The position numbers were made by a program, and so were the translations under genes. This document shows, piece by piece, positions 1 to 8,644 of a DNA stretch of 64,000 bases. Numbering within the stretch: position 1 is the first letter of the stretch; each line of letters starts with the position of its first letter. Below the pieces are notes generated by a model that worked only from the letters and a program-made list of their open reading frames with translations, was not told where the DNA came from and ran no database searches. This stretch comes from Clostridium_AW malenominatum. GTDB lineage: Bacteria; Bacillota; Clostridia; Clostridiales; Clostridiaceae. The stretch is taken from assembly GCF_039521365.1 (NCBI RefSeq), contig NZ_BAAACF010000001.1, positions 1,860,001 through 1,924,000 on the forward strand, in the 5' to 3' direction.

Positions 1-541
1 CAGCATTCATAAGTTTAAGATCCTCCGCTGCAAAGTTTGCAAGTATTACTCCTTGGAAAGAGTCACTAAAACAAGTTTTGAAAATATAATCCCTTACCTT
101 TCCATTGCTATCTATAGTAACATCGTCTGCTGTAGAGGATGCCGATATTAATGGAACTTTGTTTTGTGTAGCTTGTGGTATTGCTGCTTTAACGCTACCT
201 GATGTTGCAGGTCCTAGTATGGCTACAACCTTATCTCTTGTAGCAAGTTTTGATGTAACGCTTGCAGCTTCTGCTGTATCTGATTTGTTATCTGCCTTAA
301 TAAGTTCAACTTTTTTACCTAAAACTCCACCTGCTGCATTAATTTCTTTAAATGCAAGTTCTATGCCTTGAACTAGACTTTGTCCATATGTGGCAACTTC
401 ATTTGAAAGCTCATAGTTTAATCCAAGTTTTATTGTATCTCCTGATTTATCTCCAGTAGATTTATTTCCATTTCCACCGCATCCTGTAAATATTGATGCT
501 GTCATTAACATAGCCATAAATAATGATAATTTCTTATTCAT
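1..541 (-). CDS. Branched-chain amino acid ABC transporter substrate-binding lipoprotein (partial, LivJ/LivK type)
   Basis: The 5' 180 codons are present and the gene continues past the left edge of the window. The product starts MNKKLSLFMAML and has a lipobox ending TGC at about residue 21, so it should be a membrane-anchored extracytoplasmic lipoprotein. What follows fits the type 1 periplasmic-binding fold of LIV receptors: a TIKLGLNYELSNEVATYGQ segment, then AFKEINAAGGVLGKKVEL, then LGPATSGSVKAAIPQATQ and PLISASSTADDVT. The start is fixed by a GAAAGGAG site about 7 bases upstream. The T-box leader in front of it, with a probable leucine specifier, supports import of branched-chain amino acids. 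Ligand choice cannot be settled from the fragment. Confidence 0.9.
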   Translation of the reverse strand, partial: MNKKLSLFMAMLMTASIFTGCGGNGNKSTGDKSGDTIKLGLNYELSNEVATYGQSLVQGIELAFKEINAAGGVLGKKVELIKADNKSDTAEAASVTSKLATRDKVVAILGPATSGSVKAAIPQATQNKVPLISASSTADDVTIDSNGKVRDYIFKTCFSDSFQGVILANFAAEDLKLMNA

Positions 542-659
542 AATATCTCTCCTTCTTTCTTACTAAATTAACTTTTCTAATTAAAATATCTATAATACCA
601 TCTTCATCCATACTGCTGACTAGCCCCAACAAAATCGCCCCCTTTAAATCATTGTATAA

Positions 660-994
660 AAAAAACCTCTATACGTAGTTATACTACATATAGAGGCGTA
701 TTTCGCTGTACCACTCTAATTCGCTACTGCCTTGCGACAGTAACCTCAATAGGTTCTATAAAACCTTGCATTGTAACGTATGCTAAACGGTTATAACCTA
801 CTATTATTTCAGCTATACAATTCAGGAGTGAGCATTCTATATCCATTAGTACTAGGCTTCCACCATTCCCAGTTCTCTTTAACTAATTTGGGGATATTTT
901 TATCTCCATCATCATTTTTGAATTATTTTTCCTAACATATACTTATGCATAAGTATGATTTCTTTCTCAATAATCTTCTCTGCGAAAAATTATT
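660..994 (-). promoter_or_regulatory. T-box riboswitch, probable leucine specifier (CUC)
   Basis: Read on the minus strand, the leader carries the T-box sequence AGAGTGGTACAGCG (704-717), an upstream GAGAACTGGGAATGGTGGAA stretch typical of T-box leaders, and a CUC triplet at 832-830 directly followed by ACUCCUGA, the usual context of the specifier codon. The UGGU in the T-box would pair with an ACCA tRNA end, as in tRNA-Leu. A terminator hairpin (666-696) ends the leader before the binding-protein gene, so uncharged tRNA-Leu should raise expression. A GCU (Ala) reading one base earlier is possible but fits the flanking context less well. Confidence 0.85.
666..696 (-). terminator. T-box terminator hairpin
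   Basis: The stem CCTCTATA...TATAGAGG contains a further CGTAG/CTAC pairing. On the minus strand it is followed by a run of U residues. Its 3' arm side competes with the T-box antiterminator described in the leader entry. Confidence 0.85.
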
Positions 995-1000
995 ATATCA

Positions 1001-1029
1001 AATTTAACACATTGATTTATAAAGGTCAA
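1001..1029 (-). promoter_or_regulatory. Putative sigmaA promoter of the T-box transcript
   Basis: On the minus strand there is TTGACC (1029-1024), a 17-base spacer and TAAATT (1006-1001). It sits just ahead of the inferred start of the T-box leader. A TATAAT lies a few bases further on but has no well-spaced -35. Confidence 0.5.
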
Positions 1030-1490
1030 CAGGGTTTATTAATGTTCTATTATTATAATTATTGACCTGTTAATTGCATCTATATACATTTATAATTAAC
1101 CAATGTCCTTCATCGTCTTTTTAATATGCAAGTTTTTATTCATTATTATTTTTGTGTTTTTCCTGATTGATATGCAAATTTCTCTTTTTTTTAGTGAAAT
1201 GGATTACATTTATAGTTTTCTATCAATTTACAGGATGCAACACTCATAAATATGAAAGCTGCAAAATATATCCTCATATGTTTCCTTATAACACACACTT
1301 GTTTTTGAAGAAAGTATTCTTGCAAATTTTATCCCTCCATTAAAATTATGTAATGTTTAAACTATTACCACTCCCCTCTTATTATAAGCTTTTACACCTT
1401 GTATACGTTACAAACCTTGAGAATACTACTTTATTATATTTGAAGGTAATCATTCATTTTTGTTAGATAAATTTTAAAAAAACTAAAAAA
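1030..1490. other. Intergenic stretch with no recognisable gene
   Basis: This is about 460 bases of very AT-rich sequence between the T-box promoter and the terminator of the VanW gene. I see no open frame with a ribosome binding site, no RNA gene and no repeat. Confidence 0.5.
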
Positions 1491-1525
1491 AGTTATATGA
1501 TGATATTTTAAATCACCATATAACT
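1491..1525 (-). terminator. Terminator of the VanW-family gene
   Basis: The stem AGTTATATG...CATATAACT has an inner TGAT/ATCA pairing. It overlaps the minus-strand stop region of the VanW gene and is followed on that strand by a U-run. Confidence 0.8.
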
Positions 1526-1526
1526 T

Positions 1527-2903
1527 CTATTTTTCTTTCAATCCTACTTTCACTATGCCTGTTATGGGTAAATAAGAATTATCCGTAATAATCTCTGAAT
1601 TAATTAATACCCCATCTTCATAGGTATTTCTAATAACTCTTACTTTATAACCATTATATCCTTTTTGAACTACAGAAGTATATCCTATAGGCAACTCCAC
1701 ATCATCAACAGTTTGAGTGTTTGCCTGTATTGTTTTATACACATCACTTACTAAAGTATACTTTCTGTTTAATAGCGATGAATTAGAATAAACATTAATA
1801 CTTATATTTTTATTTTCAATATATGCTTCAATGAAAATAGGATACTTTAATGTATTTTTAAACTTAAAGTCAATATTATTCCAATCAACAGTAGCATCTA
1901 ACCCTAAATCCACATATGTAGGCGGTATAGTGTGATGAGCTCTTTCAAGAGGTTTTATTCCAGACATAAGCACTGCATTATATAATGTGGAAGATACTTG
2001 ACATATTCCTCCTCCCAACTCCGTCTTAAAGCTATCATTTACTATAACTGGTGCTTTCATGAACCCTCTCTCTTTTGTTCTTTCCCCTACAAAGTCATTA
2101 AAACTGAAATATTCACCTGGCATAAGCAGCTTTCCGTTAATAGCTCCTGTTGCTAATTCAATATTTCTAGTTCTCTCTACAGTAGATGAACCAAAATTTG
2201 TCTTAAAGGTTGCAATTACTGAATTAACAAGCAAGAGCTTGTCTTTTGTAACCGGTGGCTCCACCTCTTCTTTTGGCGCTTCAATAGTTATCTCTTCACT
2301 GGATTTGTTACTTATTCTATCCTTAATTAATTCCTCAAGCTTCTCCCCTTGAATCTTAAGCCCTTTAACATCACTAATAACTTTAATTTCACCATTTTGC
2401 ATTTTCTTAACTGTTGCATTCATTGATTCTTTATTAGCATCTTTTTCAATATAAGCAACAAATTCCTTAATATAGCCTACGTCATAGGTAAAATTTATAC
2501 TATACTCTTTCTTATTATCATTTTTAAGCATAGTAATTTTTTTATACAATTCTACATTCTTACCTAAGTTAAAAACTTCTTCAATAATATTATCAATATC
2601 ATAATCAATAATTAATCTTGAATTATCCATTAAATAAAATTTATCATGAACCTTTATTTTTATCTCTCTATTTAGATAGGAATCAATGTATTGAGACTTA
2701 ATTAAAGACCTTACTTCTTCTTTAGTTCTCCCCCCTAAATCTAAATGGGCTATCTTTACACCTGGATAAATTAAAGTATCCCACTTTTTCACTTCACCGT
2801 AGGCTCTCCATGTAAATCCAAATAAGAGCCCAGCAGAGCATACTAAAAATTCAACTATTAAAATCTTCACAGTCCTCGTAATACGATACTCTTTTTTTCT
2901 CAT
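1527..2903 (-). CDS. VanW family protein with peptidoglycan-binding-like and G5-like domains
   Basis: This 458-residue protein is membrane anchored and faces outward. One hydrophobic segment at about residues 12-32 is followed by a YoaR-like region with putative peptidoglycan-binding repeats (about 45-220). A VanW domain (about 245-370) is recognised from PGEYFSFNDFVG, ELGGGICQVSSTLYNA and ERAHHTIPPTYVDLGLDATV. The C-terminal 70 residues resemble a G5 domain. VanW proteins are widespread in Clostridia. The name comes from a vancomycin resistance cluster, but no resistance role is implied and the biochemical function is unknown. A terminator follows it. The two small genes upstream run in the same direction and may be co-transcribed. 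Confidence 0.85.
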   Translation of the reverse strand: MRKKEYRITRTVKILIVEFLVCSAGLLFGFTWRAYGEVKKWDTLIYPGVKIAHLDLGGRTKEEVRSLIKSQYIDSYLNREIKIKVHDKFYLMDNSRLIIDYDIDNIIEEVFNLGKNVELYKKITMLKNDNKKEYSINFTYDVGYIKEFVAYIEKDANKESMNATVKKMQNGEIKVISDVKGLKIQGEKLEELIKDRISNKSSEEITIEAPKEEVEPPVTKDKLLLVNSVIATFKTNFGSSTVERTRNIELATGAINGKLLMPGEYFSFNDFVGERTKERGFMKAPVIVNDSFKTELGGGICQVSSTLYNAVLMSGIKPLERAHHTIPPTYVDLGLDATVDWNNIDFKFKNTLKYPIFIEAYIENKNISINVYSNSSLLNRKYTLVSDVYKTIQANTQTVDDVELPIGYTSVVQKGYNGYKVRVIRNTYEDGVLINSEIITDNSYLPITGIVKVGLKEK

Positions 2904-2957
2904 TATATGTACCTCTTTATAAAATAAGAAAAATAACTTAATAAATGTATTTAATCT

Positions 2958-3578
2958 TTATTTTTCAAAAAAATCTATGATTTTATTTATTTTTTCCCAT
3001 TCATATTTTATTATATGTCTTTGCTCTTCTAGCATAGTTTCTTTTATTGATATTTGCTCCTTATATTTTTCTATTAGCTGTGCTAATTTAAATATTTCAT
3101 CTTTATATTCTTCAATAGTGCCGATGGTTGTTTGCTCATAATTATTGATAAACTCATTTAAAATACTTACTCTTTTACTTCCATCGGAAATTAGTTTATT
3201 TAAATCTGTATTAGAAGCCTCAATAATGTTCATTACAGAATTCTTTTTTACTTCATAGGGCAAACTTTCAGGAAGTGCATTAATAAAATTTCCTAACATA
3301 AAAACTGTACCTATGTTACTATTCTCAATTCCATAGGATGAATATATTTCAGATATATTCATGATCTTTTTAAAATCTAAATTTGATTCAATTGCTTTTT
3401 CCTCAACTCCATTATTCATCAACATAACTTCCTCGTTTTCACTTTTATTTTCATTTTTTACTTCTTCAAATTTAGCATTAATATTAATGTCATTATCTAC
3501 ATTATTTTCATTAGTAGTTTCATTATTAACTTTTTCTAACAAGTTAAATTTTTCAAACATAGACATTATTTTTGACAT
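2958..3578 (-). CDS. Hypothetical protein with acidic N-terminus and C-terminal coiled coil
   Basis: I do not recognise the family. The likely product is 206 residues beginning MSKIMSMFEKFNLLEKV. I chose this start because AGGAGA lies 7 bases upstream; an in-frame ATG seven codons earlier would put that site inside the gene. Residues 15-65 are rich in Asn, Glu and Asp and look disordered. The middle is mixed helical, and the last 50 residues (EEYKDEIFKLAQLIEKYKEQ onward) form heptad-like repeats suggesting a coiled coil. There is no signal peptide or membrane segment. It lies between a small membrane protein and the VanW gene, all on one strand. Confidence 0.7.
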   Translation of the reverse strand: MSKIMSMFEKFNLLEKVNNETTNENNVDNDININAKFEEVKNENKSENEEVMLMNNGVEEKAIESNLDFKKIMNISEIYSSYGIENSNIGTVFMLGNFINALPESLPYEVKKNSVMNIIEASNTDLNKLISDGSKRVSILNEFINNYEQTTIGTIEEYKDEIFKLAQLIEKYKEQISIKETMLEEQRHIIKYEWEKINKIIDFFEK

Positions 3579-3621
3579 ATCTTTTTCTCCTAAAAACATA
3601 ATTATTTAATTTAAACATGAA

Positions 3622-3825
3622 CTATAAAATAAGAAATAGATATTCTTTTCCAAAGAATATACCCAATATAAATATCAATGACCAAGATAGTATATAATAA
3701 AATCCGCTAGTCAATTTATATTGTTTTGATAATAAATATTTTTGTAATAAAAAAATTATACCTTTACAAAATACAGCTAACATTATAAAGGCCATACATT
3801 GAAAAAAAATTAATTTAAGCCACAT
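3622..3825 (-). CDS. Small hydrophobic membrane protein, unknown
   Basis: A 67-residue product starting MWLKLIFFQCMAF has two hydrophobic stretches (about residues 3-27 and 43-66) joined by a Lys-rich loop, so it should span the membrane twice. The frame stays open upstream to an ATG at 3906, but that extension is Asn/Ile/Lys-rich, has no ribosome binding site and reads like AT-rich noncoding DNA. The chosen ATG has a weak GAGAGTG 8 bases before it. It lies 43 bases upstream of the coiled-coil protein gene on the same strand. No function is proposed. Confidence 0.45.
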   Translation of the reverse strand: MWLKLIFFQCMAFIMLAVFCKGIIFLLQKYLLSKQYKLTSGFYYILSWSLIFILGIFFGKEYLFLIL

Positions 3826-3976
3826 AAAACAATCACTCTCATTTAACTTCATGGTATTTAATATTATATTTAATTTAATAAATATTAATATTAAATTTTT
3901 ATTCATTATAATTATATACTATTATGTATAATTCGGCAAGATATTCCATATATCAAGAAACTTTGTACAAATAGCA

Positions 3977-3998
3977 AAAATTCCCCGAAGGGAATTTT
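3977..3998 (-). terminator. Terminator of the metF-luxS-metH operon
   Basis: AAAATTCC and GGAATTTT flank a cUUCGg tetraloop on the minus strand. The hairpin lies 28 bases past the metH stop. Confidence 0.85.
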
Positions 3999-4025
3999 CA
4001 TCATAATTATTCATGTAAAAATTAC

Positions 4026-6401
4026 TTAACTAAAAAACTCTCTAGAAATACTAACCCCTTCCTTGGCATCTTTAGCATAGAAATCTGCCTTTATCATATT
4101 AGCATACTCTTCATTTAATACTGCTCCACCAACCATTACCTTGCAGCCTGCATTATTATCCTGTAAATACTTTATTGTTTCCTCCATGGTTTTTACTGTG
4201 GTGGTCATAAGCGCACTTAAACCAATCAACTTAACATTATATTGCTGTACATTTTTTAAAATTTCTTCCTTAGTCACATCTTTTCCTAAATCAATAATCT
4301 TAAAGCCGTAGTTTTCTAAAAGAGTTTTTACTATATTTTTTCCTATATCATGAACATCACCTTTTACTGTGGCCAGTAATATTGTACCTTTAGTTATTTC
4401 ATTTTTATTTTTTAATACTAAGCTTTCTTTTATGGCCTCAAAGGATTTTTTAACAGTTTCTGCAGCTTGAATAAGCTGTGGTAAAAACAGTTCACCTTTT
4501 TCATATTTTTCTCCAACTAAGTCTAAGGCTGGTATTAGAAATTCTTCAACTATCTCCAGCTCTTCTTTTTTCTTTAAAATTTCTTTTGTTTTAGAGTAAG
4601 CTTCTTCTTTAATACCCTTTATAATAATATCCTTTAAATTTACTTCTTCTTTTTGCTCAGTATTATCTTTTATTGCTTTATTAGAATATAAATTTATATA
4701 TTTTTCTCCGCTAATATCTTCGTTGTTTAACACCTTAAAAGCATTTATAGCATCCATCATATCTTCTTTATTTGGATTTATTATTGGCAAATCTAGTCCT
4801 GCATAAAGAGCCATATTTAAAAAACTTCTATTTAAAAGCTCCCTATTAGGCAATCCAAAGGATACATTAGAAACCCCTAGAGTAGTTTTCACCCCTAATT
4901 TTTCTTTAACCATAGTTAATGCCTTTAAAGTTTCTAAAACTTCCTTTTGCTGAGCAGAAGCTGTAAGAGTTAGGCAATCTATAATTATATTTTCTTTCTT
5001 AATACCATATTCTAAAGCTTTATTAACGATTTTTTCTGCAACTTCAAATCTTTCCACTGCAGTTTTAGGTATCCCTCTTTCATCAAAGGTTAATCCAACT
5101 ACCATGGCTCCATATTTTTTTACTAAGGGCAGTATTGTATTTAAGGATTTTTCTTCACCATTTACGGAATTTACAATTGGCTTTCCATTGTATATTCTTA
5201 AACCTTTTTCAATAATTTTAGCATCATTTGAATCTATTTGGAGTGGTACATCTACTATGCTTTGCAGTTCTTTAATAACCTTAACCATCATCTCTTCTCC
5301 ATTAATTTCTGGAAGACCTACATTGATATCTAAAATATCTGCTCCATCTTCTACCTGACTTATACCTTCTCTTAAAATATAGTCCATGTCCCCATTTTTC
5401 AAAGCTTCTTTTAATAATTTTTTTCCTGTAGGATTTATTTTTTCACCAATAGTCCTAACGCCCTCAATAAAAACAGGTTTTGAGGGTGTGCAAATAGCAG
5501 AATACATCTTAGGCTCTATTTTTCTTGTTTCCTTCTCCTTAAATAAATTACTTAGTTCCTCTATAAAACTTTCATCAGTTCCACAACAGCCACCTATTAT
5601 GCTAACGCCTGCATCTACCATAACTTTCACTGCTTCTCCAAATTCCTTTGGAGTAATTTTATAAATAGTCTCCCCTTTTTCAACTTTAGGAAGTCCCGCA
5701 TTGGGCTGGATCATAACAGGTATACTAGAATATTTTAATACTTCCTCAACTATTCCTTGAAGCTCAATAGGCCCTAGAGAACAGTTAACACCTAATGCAT
5801 CTACCCCCAAACCCTCTAAAGTCATCACCATAGAAGGAATAGTGCAACCTGTGAAACTTCTTCTATCTTTTTCAAAGGTCATTGTACAAAACACAGGAAG
5901 ACTTGTATTTTCTTTAGCTGCAAGTACAGCGGCCTTAGCCTCATATAAATCCGTCATAGTTTCTATAATAATTAAATCTACCCCATACTCTTCTCCCACA
6001 AGCGCTTGGGCTTTAAATATTTCATATGCTTCTTCAAACTTTAACGTTCCCATAGGCTCTAGCAGTTCACCTATAGGGCCAATATCTAAAGCAAGTAATA
6101 CATCTTTATTACCTATAGCTTCCCTTCCATTTTCTATAGCAGCTTTTATTATTTCTTCAACGGAATAGATAGATTTACTTAATTTTTTACTATTGCATCC
6201 AAAAGTATTGCAAGTTATTATATTAGCCCCAGATGCAATATATTTTTTATGTATATTTACAACAATATCTCTTTTTTCAATGTTTAATACTTCAGGAATT
6301 TCTCCTATTTTAAGGCCACTCTTTTGAAGCATAGTTCCCATAGCTCCGTCAAAAATTAATACTTTTTCTCCAATGAGCTCTTTAATTTTCACAACTTTCA
6401 C
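4026..6401 (-). CDS. metH: Cobalamin-dependent methionine synthase lacking the reactivation domain
   Basis: The enzyme transfers a methyl group from 5-methyl-tetrahydrofolate through cobalamin to homocysteine. It has 791 residues, against about 1200 in E. coli MetH. The homocysteine domain (about 1-295) has zinc ligands Cys207, Cys272 and Cys273 in VNCSLG and GGCCGT. The pterin-binding domain (about 315-565) begins GEKINPTGKK. A helical cap (about 580-665) is followed by the B12 domain with DVHDIG at 682-687, His684 being the lower axial ligand. The AdoMet-binding reactivation domain is absent; the adjacent upstream gene supplies a match to it, overlapping by 20 bases. The start is a GTG, and a second GTG three codons later is possible. 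It is the last gene of a SAM-I riboswitch operon. Confidence 0.95.
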   Translation of the reverse strand: MKVVKIKELIGEKVLIFDGAMGTMLQKSGLKIGEIPEVLNIEKRDIVVNIHKKYIASGANIITCNTFGCNSKKLSKSIYSVEEIIKAAIENGREAIGNKDVLLALDIGPIGELLEPMGTLKFEEAYEIFKAQALVGEEYGVDLIIIETMTDLYEAKAAVLAAKENTSLPVFCTMTFEKDRRSFTGCTIPSMVMTLEGLGVDALGVNCSLGPIELQGIVEEVLKYSSIPVMIQPNAGLPKVEKGETIYKITPKEFGEAVKVMVDAGVSIIGGCCGTDESFIEELSNLFKEKETRKIEPKMYSAICTPSKPVFIEGVRTIGEKINPTGKKLLKEALKNGDMDYILREGISQVEDGADILDINVGLPEINGEEMMVKVIKELQSIVDVPLQIDSNDAKIIEKGLRIYNGKPIVNSVNGEEKSLNTILPLVKKYGAMVVGLTFDERGIPKTAVERFEVAEKIVNKALEYGIKKENIIIDCLTLTASAQQKEVLETLKALTMVKEKLGVKTTLGVSNVSFGLPNRELLNRSFLNMALYAGLDLPIINPNKEDMMDAINAFKVLNNEDISGEKYINLYSNKAIKDNTEQKEEVNLKDIIIKGIKEEAYSKTKEILKKKEELEIVEEFLIPALDLVGEKYEKGELFLPQLIQAAETVKKSFEAIKESLVLKNKNEITKGTILLATVKGDVHDIGKNIVKTLLENYGFKIIDLGKDVTKEEILKNVQQYNVKLIGLSALMTTTVKTMEETIKYLQDNNAGCKVMVGGAVLNEEYANMIKADFYAKDAKEGVSISREFFS

Positions 6402-7062
6402 CAGTCTTTCTATAATTACAGTTATTTTTATTTAAACAGTTTTCACAGCTCTTTTTATTACTGCTTTTTCCTTTAGGTATTATGCCAACTATTGCAGTTA
6501 CAGATTTTTTAGGTATAAGCATATTACTTTCTGAAAGATATAGCCCAATGTCCTTATTTCCCTGCAATAATTTTAATAACTCTCCTTGAACATCCAAGGA
6601 CAAATCTCCATATCCTGGGCTATATCTCCAAGTTAGTTCCTCATAATCGGAGCAAAATTCCTCTTTAATTAAACTTTCAACATAATTACATCCTTCTTCT
6701 ATAAAAGCAGTAGCACAAGCATTTACTATTAAAGCCTTTAACATATCACATTTTTGATAGTAATTTATTCTCCTATCTATCTCACTACCTAGAGTAGCTG
6801 CCAACACTACACACTTAGAAGAATTTTTTAAATGGCTTTTTATATGCTGACCTTTTAGTAAAATTTCAACATCTTTTAATATAACTCCTTTAGATTCCTG
6901 TACTATGGAATAAATATTATAAACCCATCTAAATCTAAGAATATTTCTTGTCTCTTCTTTTATATCTTCTATGAGGGGAAGCATATCTTCTCCGCTATTT
7001 TTTGAAACACCTAAATATCTAAGAATTTCCCTGCTATCTCCTTTGAAAATCCACTCTTTCAT
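6382..7062 (-). CDS. Methionine synthase reactivation-domain protein (stand-alone)
   Basis: This 226-residue protein matches the C-terminal AdoMet-binding activation domain of MetH. Key signs are the YSPGYGDLSLDVQ motif (the RxxxGY AdoMet-binding region) near residue 147 and an N-terminal region with RYLG. It should reductively remethylate cob(II)alamin on the truncated MetH encoded next to it. The C-terminus has a cluster of five cysteines (CENCLNKNNC plus one more) not found in E. coli MetH, which could bind a metal or iron-sulfur cluster; that is an inference. It overlaps metH by 20 bases and abuts luxS, so the three are translated from one mRNA. Confidence 0.9.
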   Translation of the reverse strand: MKEWIFKGDSREILRYLGVSKNSGEDMLPLIEDIKEETRNILRFRWVYNIYSIVQESKGVILKDVEILLKGQHIKSHLKNSSKCVVLAATLGSEIDRRINYYQKCDMLKALIVNACATAFIEEGCNYVESLIKEEFCSDYEELTWRYSPGYGDLSLDVQGELLKLLQGNKDIGLYLSESNMLIPKKSVTAIVGIIPKGKSSNKKSCENCLNKNNCNYRKTGESCEN

Positions 7063-7544
7063 TAATTGTCACCATAGATATTTAGACTAAAGCCTTTTTC
7101 CAGTACATATTTTGCATACTCTATTGCCCCGAAAAGAGATAAATCTCTATAGTTTCCACATTGCAAATCATTTGATGCTGGGACTTCTTTAGCTTCAACT
7201 ACTTCTTTTAAAGACTTTTCTAAAGCTTCTTTTATTTCAGCTGCATCCCTATTACCCCATAGAATTAAATAAAACCCCGTTCTACATCCCATTGGTGATA
7301 AATCTATTATTCCTTGCAAATGCTCTCTTAAAAGTCCAGCAAGTAAATGTTCTAGAGCATGTAGTGCTCCCGTTGGAATAGCTTCTTTATTAGGCTGAGT
7401 AAATCTTAAATCAAATTTAGTTACAAAATCACCATTCTCACCCTTTAACACAGCACACTTTCTTACGTAAGGTGCTACAACTTTTCTATGATCTAATTCA
7501 AAACTTTCAACTTTATTCACAAGTATCTCCTCCTCATTATTCAT
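7062..7544 (-). CDS. luxS: S-ribosylhomocysteine lyase
   Basis: LuxS cleaves S-ribosylhomocysteine to homocysteine and the autoinducer-2 precursor DPD. The 160-residue length is typical. Metal ligands are His62 and His66 in HALEHLLAG and Cys129 in DLQCGNYRD. The catalytic Cys87 lies in PMGCRTGFY and Glu65 is present. It overlaps metF by 8 bases. In this operon it delivers homocysteine directly to the methionine synthase made by the downstream genes, so its main role here may be the activated methyl cycle. No mtnN/pfs gene is in the window to make its substrate. Confidence 0.97.
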   Translation of the reverse strand: MNNEEEILVNKVESFELDHRKVVAPYVRKCAVLKGENGDFVTKFDLRFTQPNKEAIPTGALHALEHLLAGLLREHLQGIIDLSPMGCRTGFYLILWGNRDAAEIKEALEKSLKEVVEAKEVPASNDLQCGNYRDLSLFGAIEYAKYVLEKGFSLNIYGDN

Positions 7545-8412
7545 TTACAGACTTTAATATTGAGCTTATATTTTCTACAATTTTTTTTGCTACATAAGGA
7601 TTATTCATAGTATAGAGATGAATTGCTTTTACTCCACTAGATAATAAATCCACTATTTGTTCCACTGCATAGGCTATTCCTGCATCTCTTAATGCTTCTT
7701 TATCATGCTCATATTTATTAATGATTTTTATAAATTTATCTGGTATTGTTGCACCACAAAGGGTATTAATCGTTTCAATTTGCTTTTTATTTATTATTGG
7801 CATTATTCCAGCTTCAATGGGTGTATATATCCCATTTTTATTTAATTTATCAATATAATTATAGAAAATATTATTATCTAAAAACAACTGTGTAATTAAA
7901 TAATCTACACCTGAATCTACTTTTTCTTTAAGTCTTTTTATATCTTCATCTATATTTTCGCATTGATAATGCCCTTCTGGATAGCATGCCGATGCTATGC
8001 CAAAGTTCCCTTTCTCTTTAAGATAATTAATTAGTTCATAAGCATATTTAAAATCACCATATATTTCTCCATTATTAGGTATATCTCCTCTTAATGCCAA
8101 TATATTTTCAATATTGTTATCTTTTAACTGATTAATTATTTGATCTAAGTTATTTTTTGTTGAGTTTATACATGTAAGGTGCGATAAAGCTTCTATGCCA
8201 TGCTTATTTTTAATTAAAGAGGAAACCTCACAGGTTTTATTATCCCTAACACTTCCTCCCGCACCGTAGGTAACACTTATATAGTCTCCACCCAAACTAC
8301 TTATTTCTTCAATAGTATTATATATTTTTTCAATGGTCATCCCTCCTTTAGGTGGAAAAACCTCGAAGGAAAAAACTACTTTCTTCTGGTCAAAAATTTC
8401 TTTAATTTTCAT
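7537..8412 (-). CDS. metF: Methylenetetrahydrofolate reductase
   Basis: MetF reduces 5,10-methylene-THF to 5-methyl-THF, the methyl donor for MetH. The 291-residue product begins MKIKEIFDQKKVVFSFEVFPPKGG. The FEVFPPK motif, SVTYGAGGS, HLTCINSTKNN and LALRGDIPN are family hallmarks of the TIM-barrel FAD enzyme. I placed the start at the ATG after GGGGGCTTACAA; an upstream in-frame ATG has no site and lies next to the riboswitch terminator. It is the first gene after the SAM-I riboswitch and is translationally coupled to luxS. Confidence 0.95.
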   Translation of the reverse strand: MKIKEIFDQKKVVFSFEVFPPKGGMTIEKIYNTIEEISSLGGDYISVTYGAGGSVRDNKTCEVSSLIKNKHGIEALSHLTCINSTKNNLDQIINQLKDNNIENILALRGDIPNNGEIYGDFKYAYELINYLKEKGNFGIASACYPEGHYQCENIDEDIKRLKEKVDSGVDYLITQLFLDNNIFYNYIDKLNKNGIYTPIEAGIMPIINKKQIETINTLCGATIPDKFIKIINKYEHDKEALRDAGIAYAVEQIVDLLSSGVKAIHLYTMNNPYVAKKIVENISSILKSVNE

Positions 8413-8442
8413 TTGTAAGCCCCCTTTTTTAGTAATAAAAAA

Positions 8443-8467
8443 CACCTAAAGGATATTCCTTTAGGTG
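8443..8467 (-). terminator. SAM-I riboswitch expression-platform terminator
   Basis: An 11-bp perfect stem (CACCTAAAGGA with TCCTTTAGGTG) and a 3-base loop is followed on the minus strand by a U-run, directly upstream of metF. Confidence 0.95.
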
Positions 8468-8483
8468 ATTAATTCCTAATATC

Positions 8484-8581
8484 CTTATCTTTCAGCATAA
8501 GCTGCTGGATTTAGCACCTTGTACCACTAAGGTACGGTTGCCGGGTTTCACAGGGCCAGTCCCTCCACCACTCTTGATAAG
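8484..8581 (-). promoter_or_regulatory. SAM-I (S-box) riboswitch aptamer
   Basis: The minus strand reads CTTATCAAGAGTGGTGGAGG, then GACTGGCCCTGTGAAACCCG, GCAACC, GGTGCTAAATCCAGCAG and GAAAGATAAG. These are the conserved P1 closing pair, the internal loop and J3/4 elements of the S-box. SAM binding should favour the terminator at 8443-8467 and switch off the metF-luxS-metH operon. Confidence 0.97.
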
Positions 8582-8600
8582 CAGTATTAAATTACTAATA

Positions 8601-8629
8601 AGTATATTACAAATTTTATTAAATGTAAA
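8601..8629 (-). promoter_or_regulatory. SigmaA promoter for the SAM-I leader
   Basis: TTTACA (8629-8624), a 17-base spacer and TATACT (8606-8601) on the minus strand are correctly placed about 15 bases before the aptamer. The -35 lies inside an AAATGTAAA/TTTACATTT inverted repeat at 8621-8646 that may also end the upstream transcript. Confidence 0.75.
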
Positions 8630-8644
8630 TATGAATTTTTACAT

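Noticed and set aside
1030..1490. Possible small RNA or second leader
   Set aside because: No conserved motif, terminator or promoter pair was found beyond those assigned to the T-box and the VanW gene.
3826..3906. Upstream extension of the small membrane protein
   Set aside because: No ribosome binding site before either upstream ATG and composition like noncoding DNA; the shorter form was preferred.
7062..7544. luxS as part of a dedicated quorum-sensing locus
   Set aside because: No AI-2 receptor or lsr-type genes are near; the context is methionine recycling.
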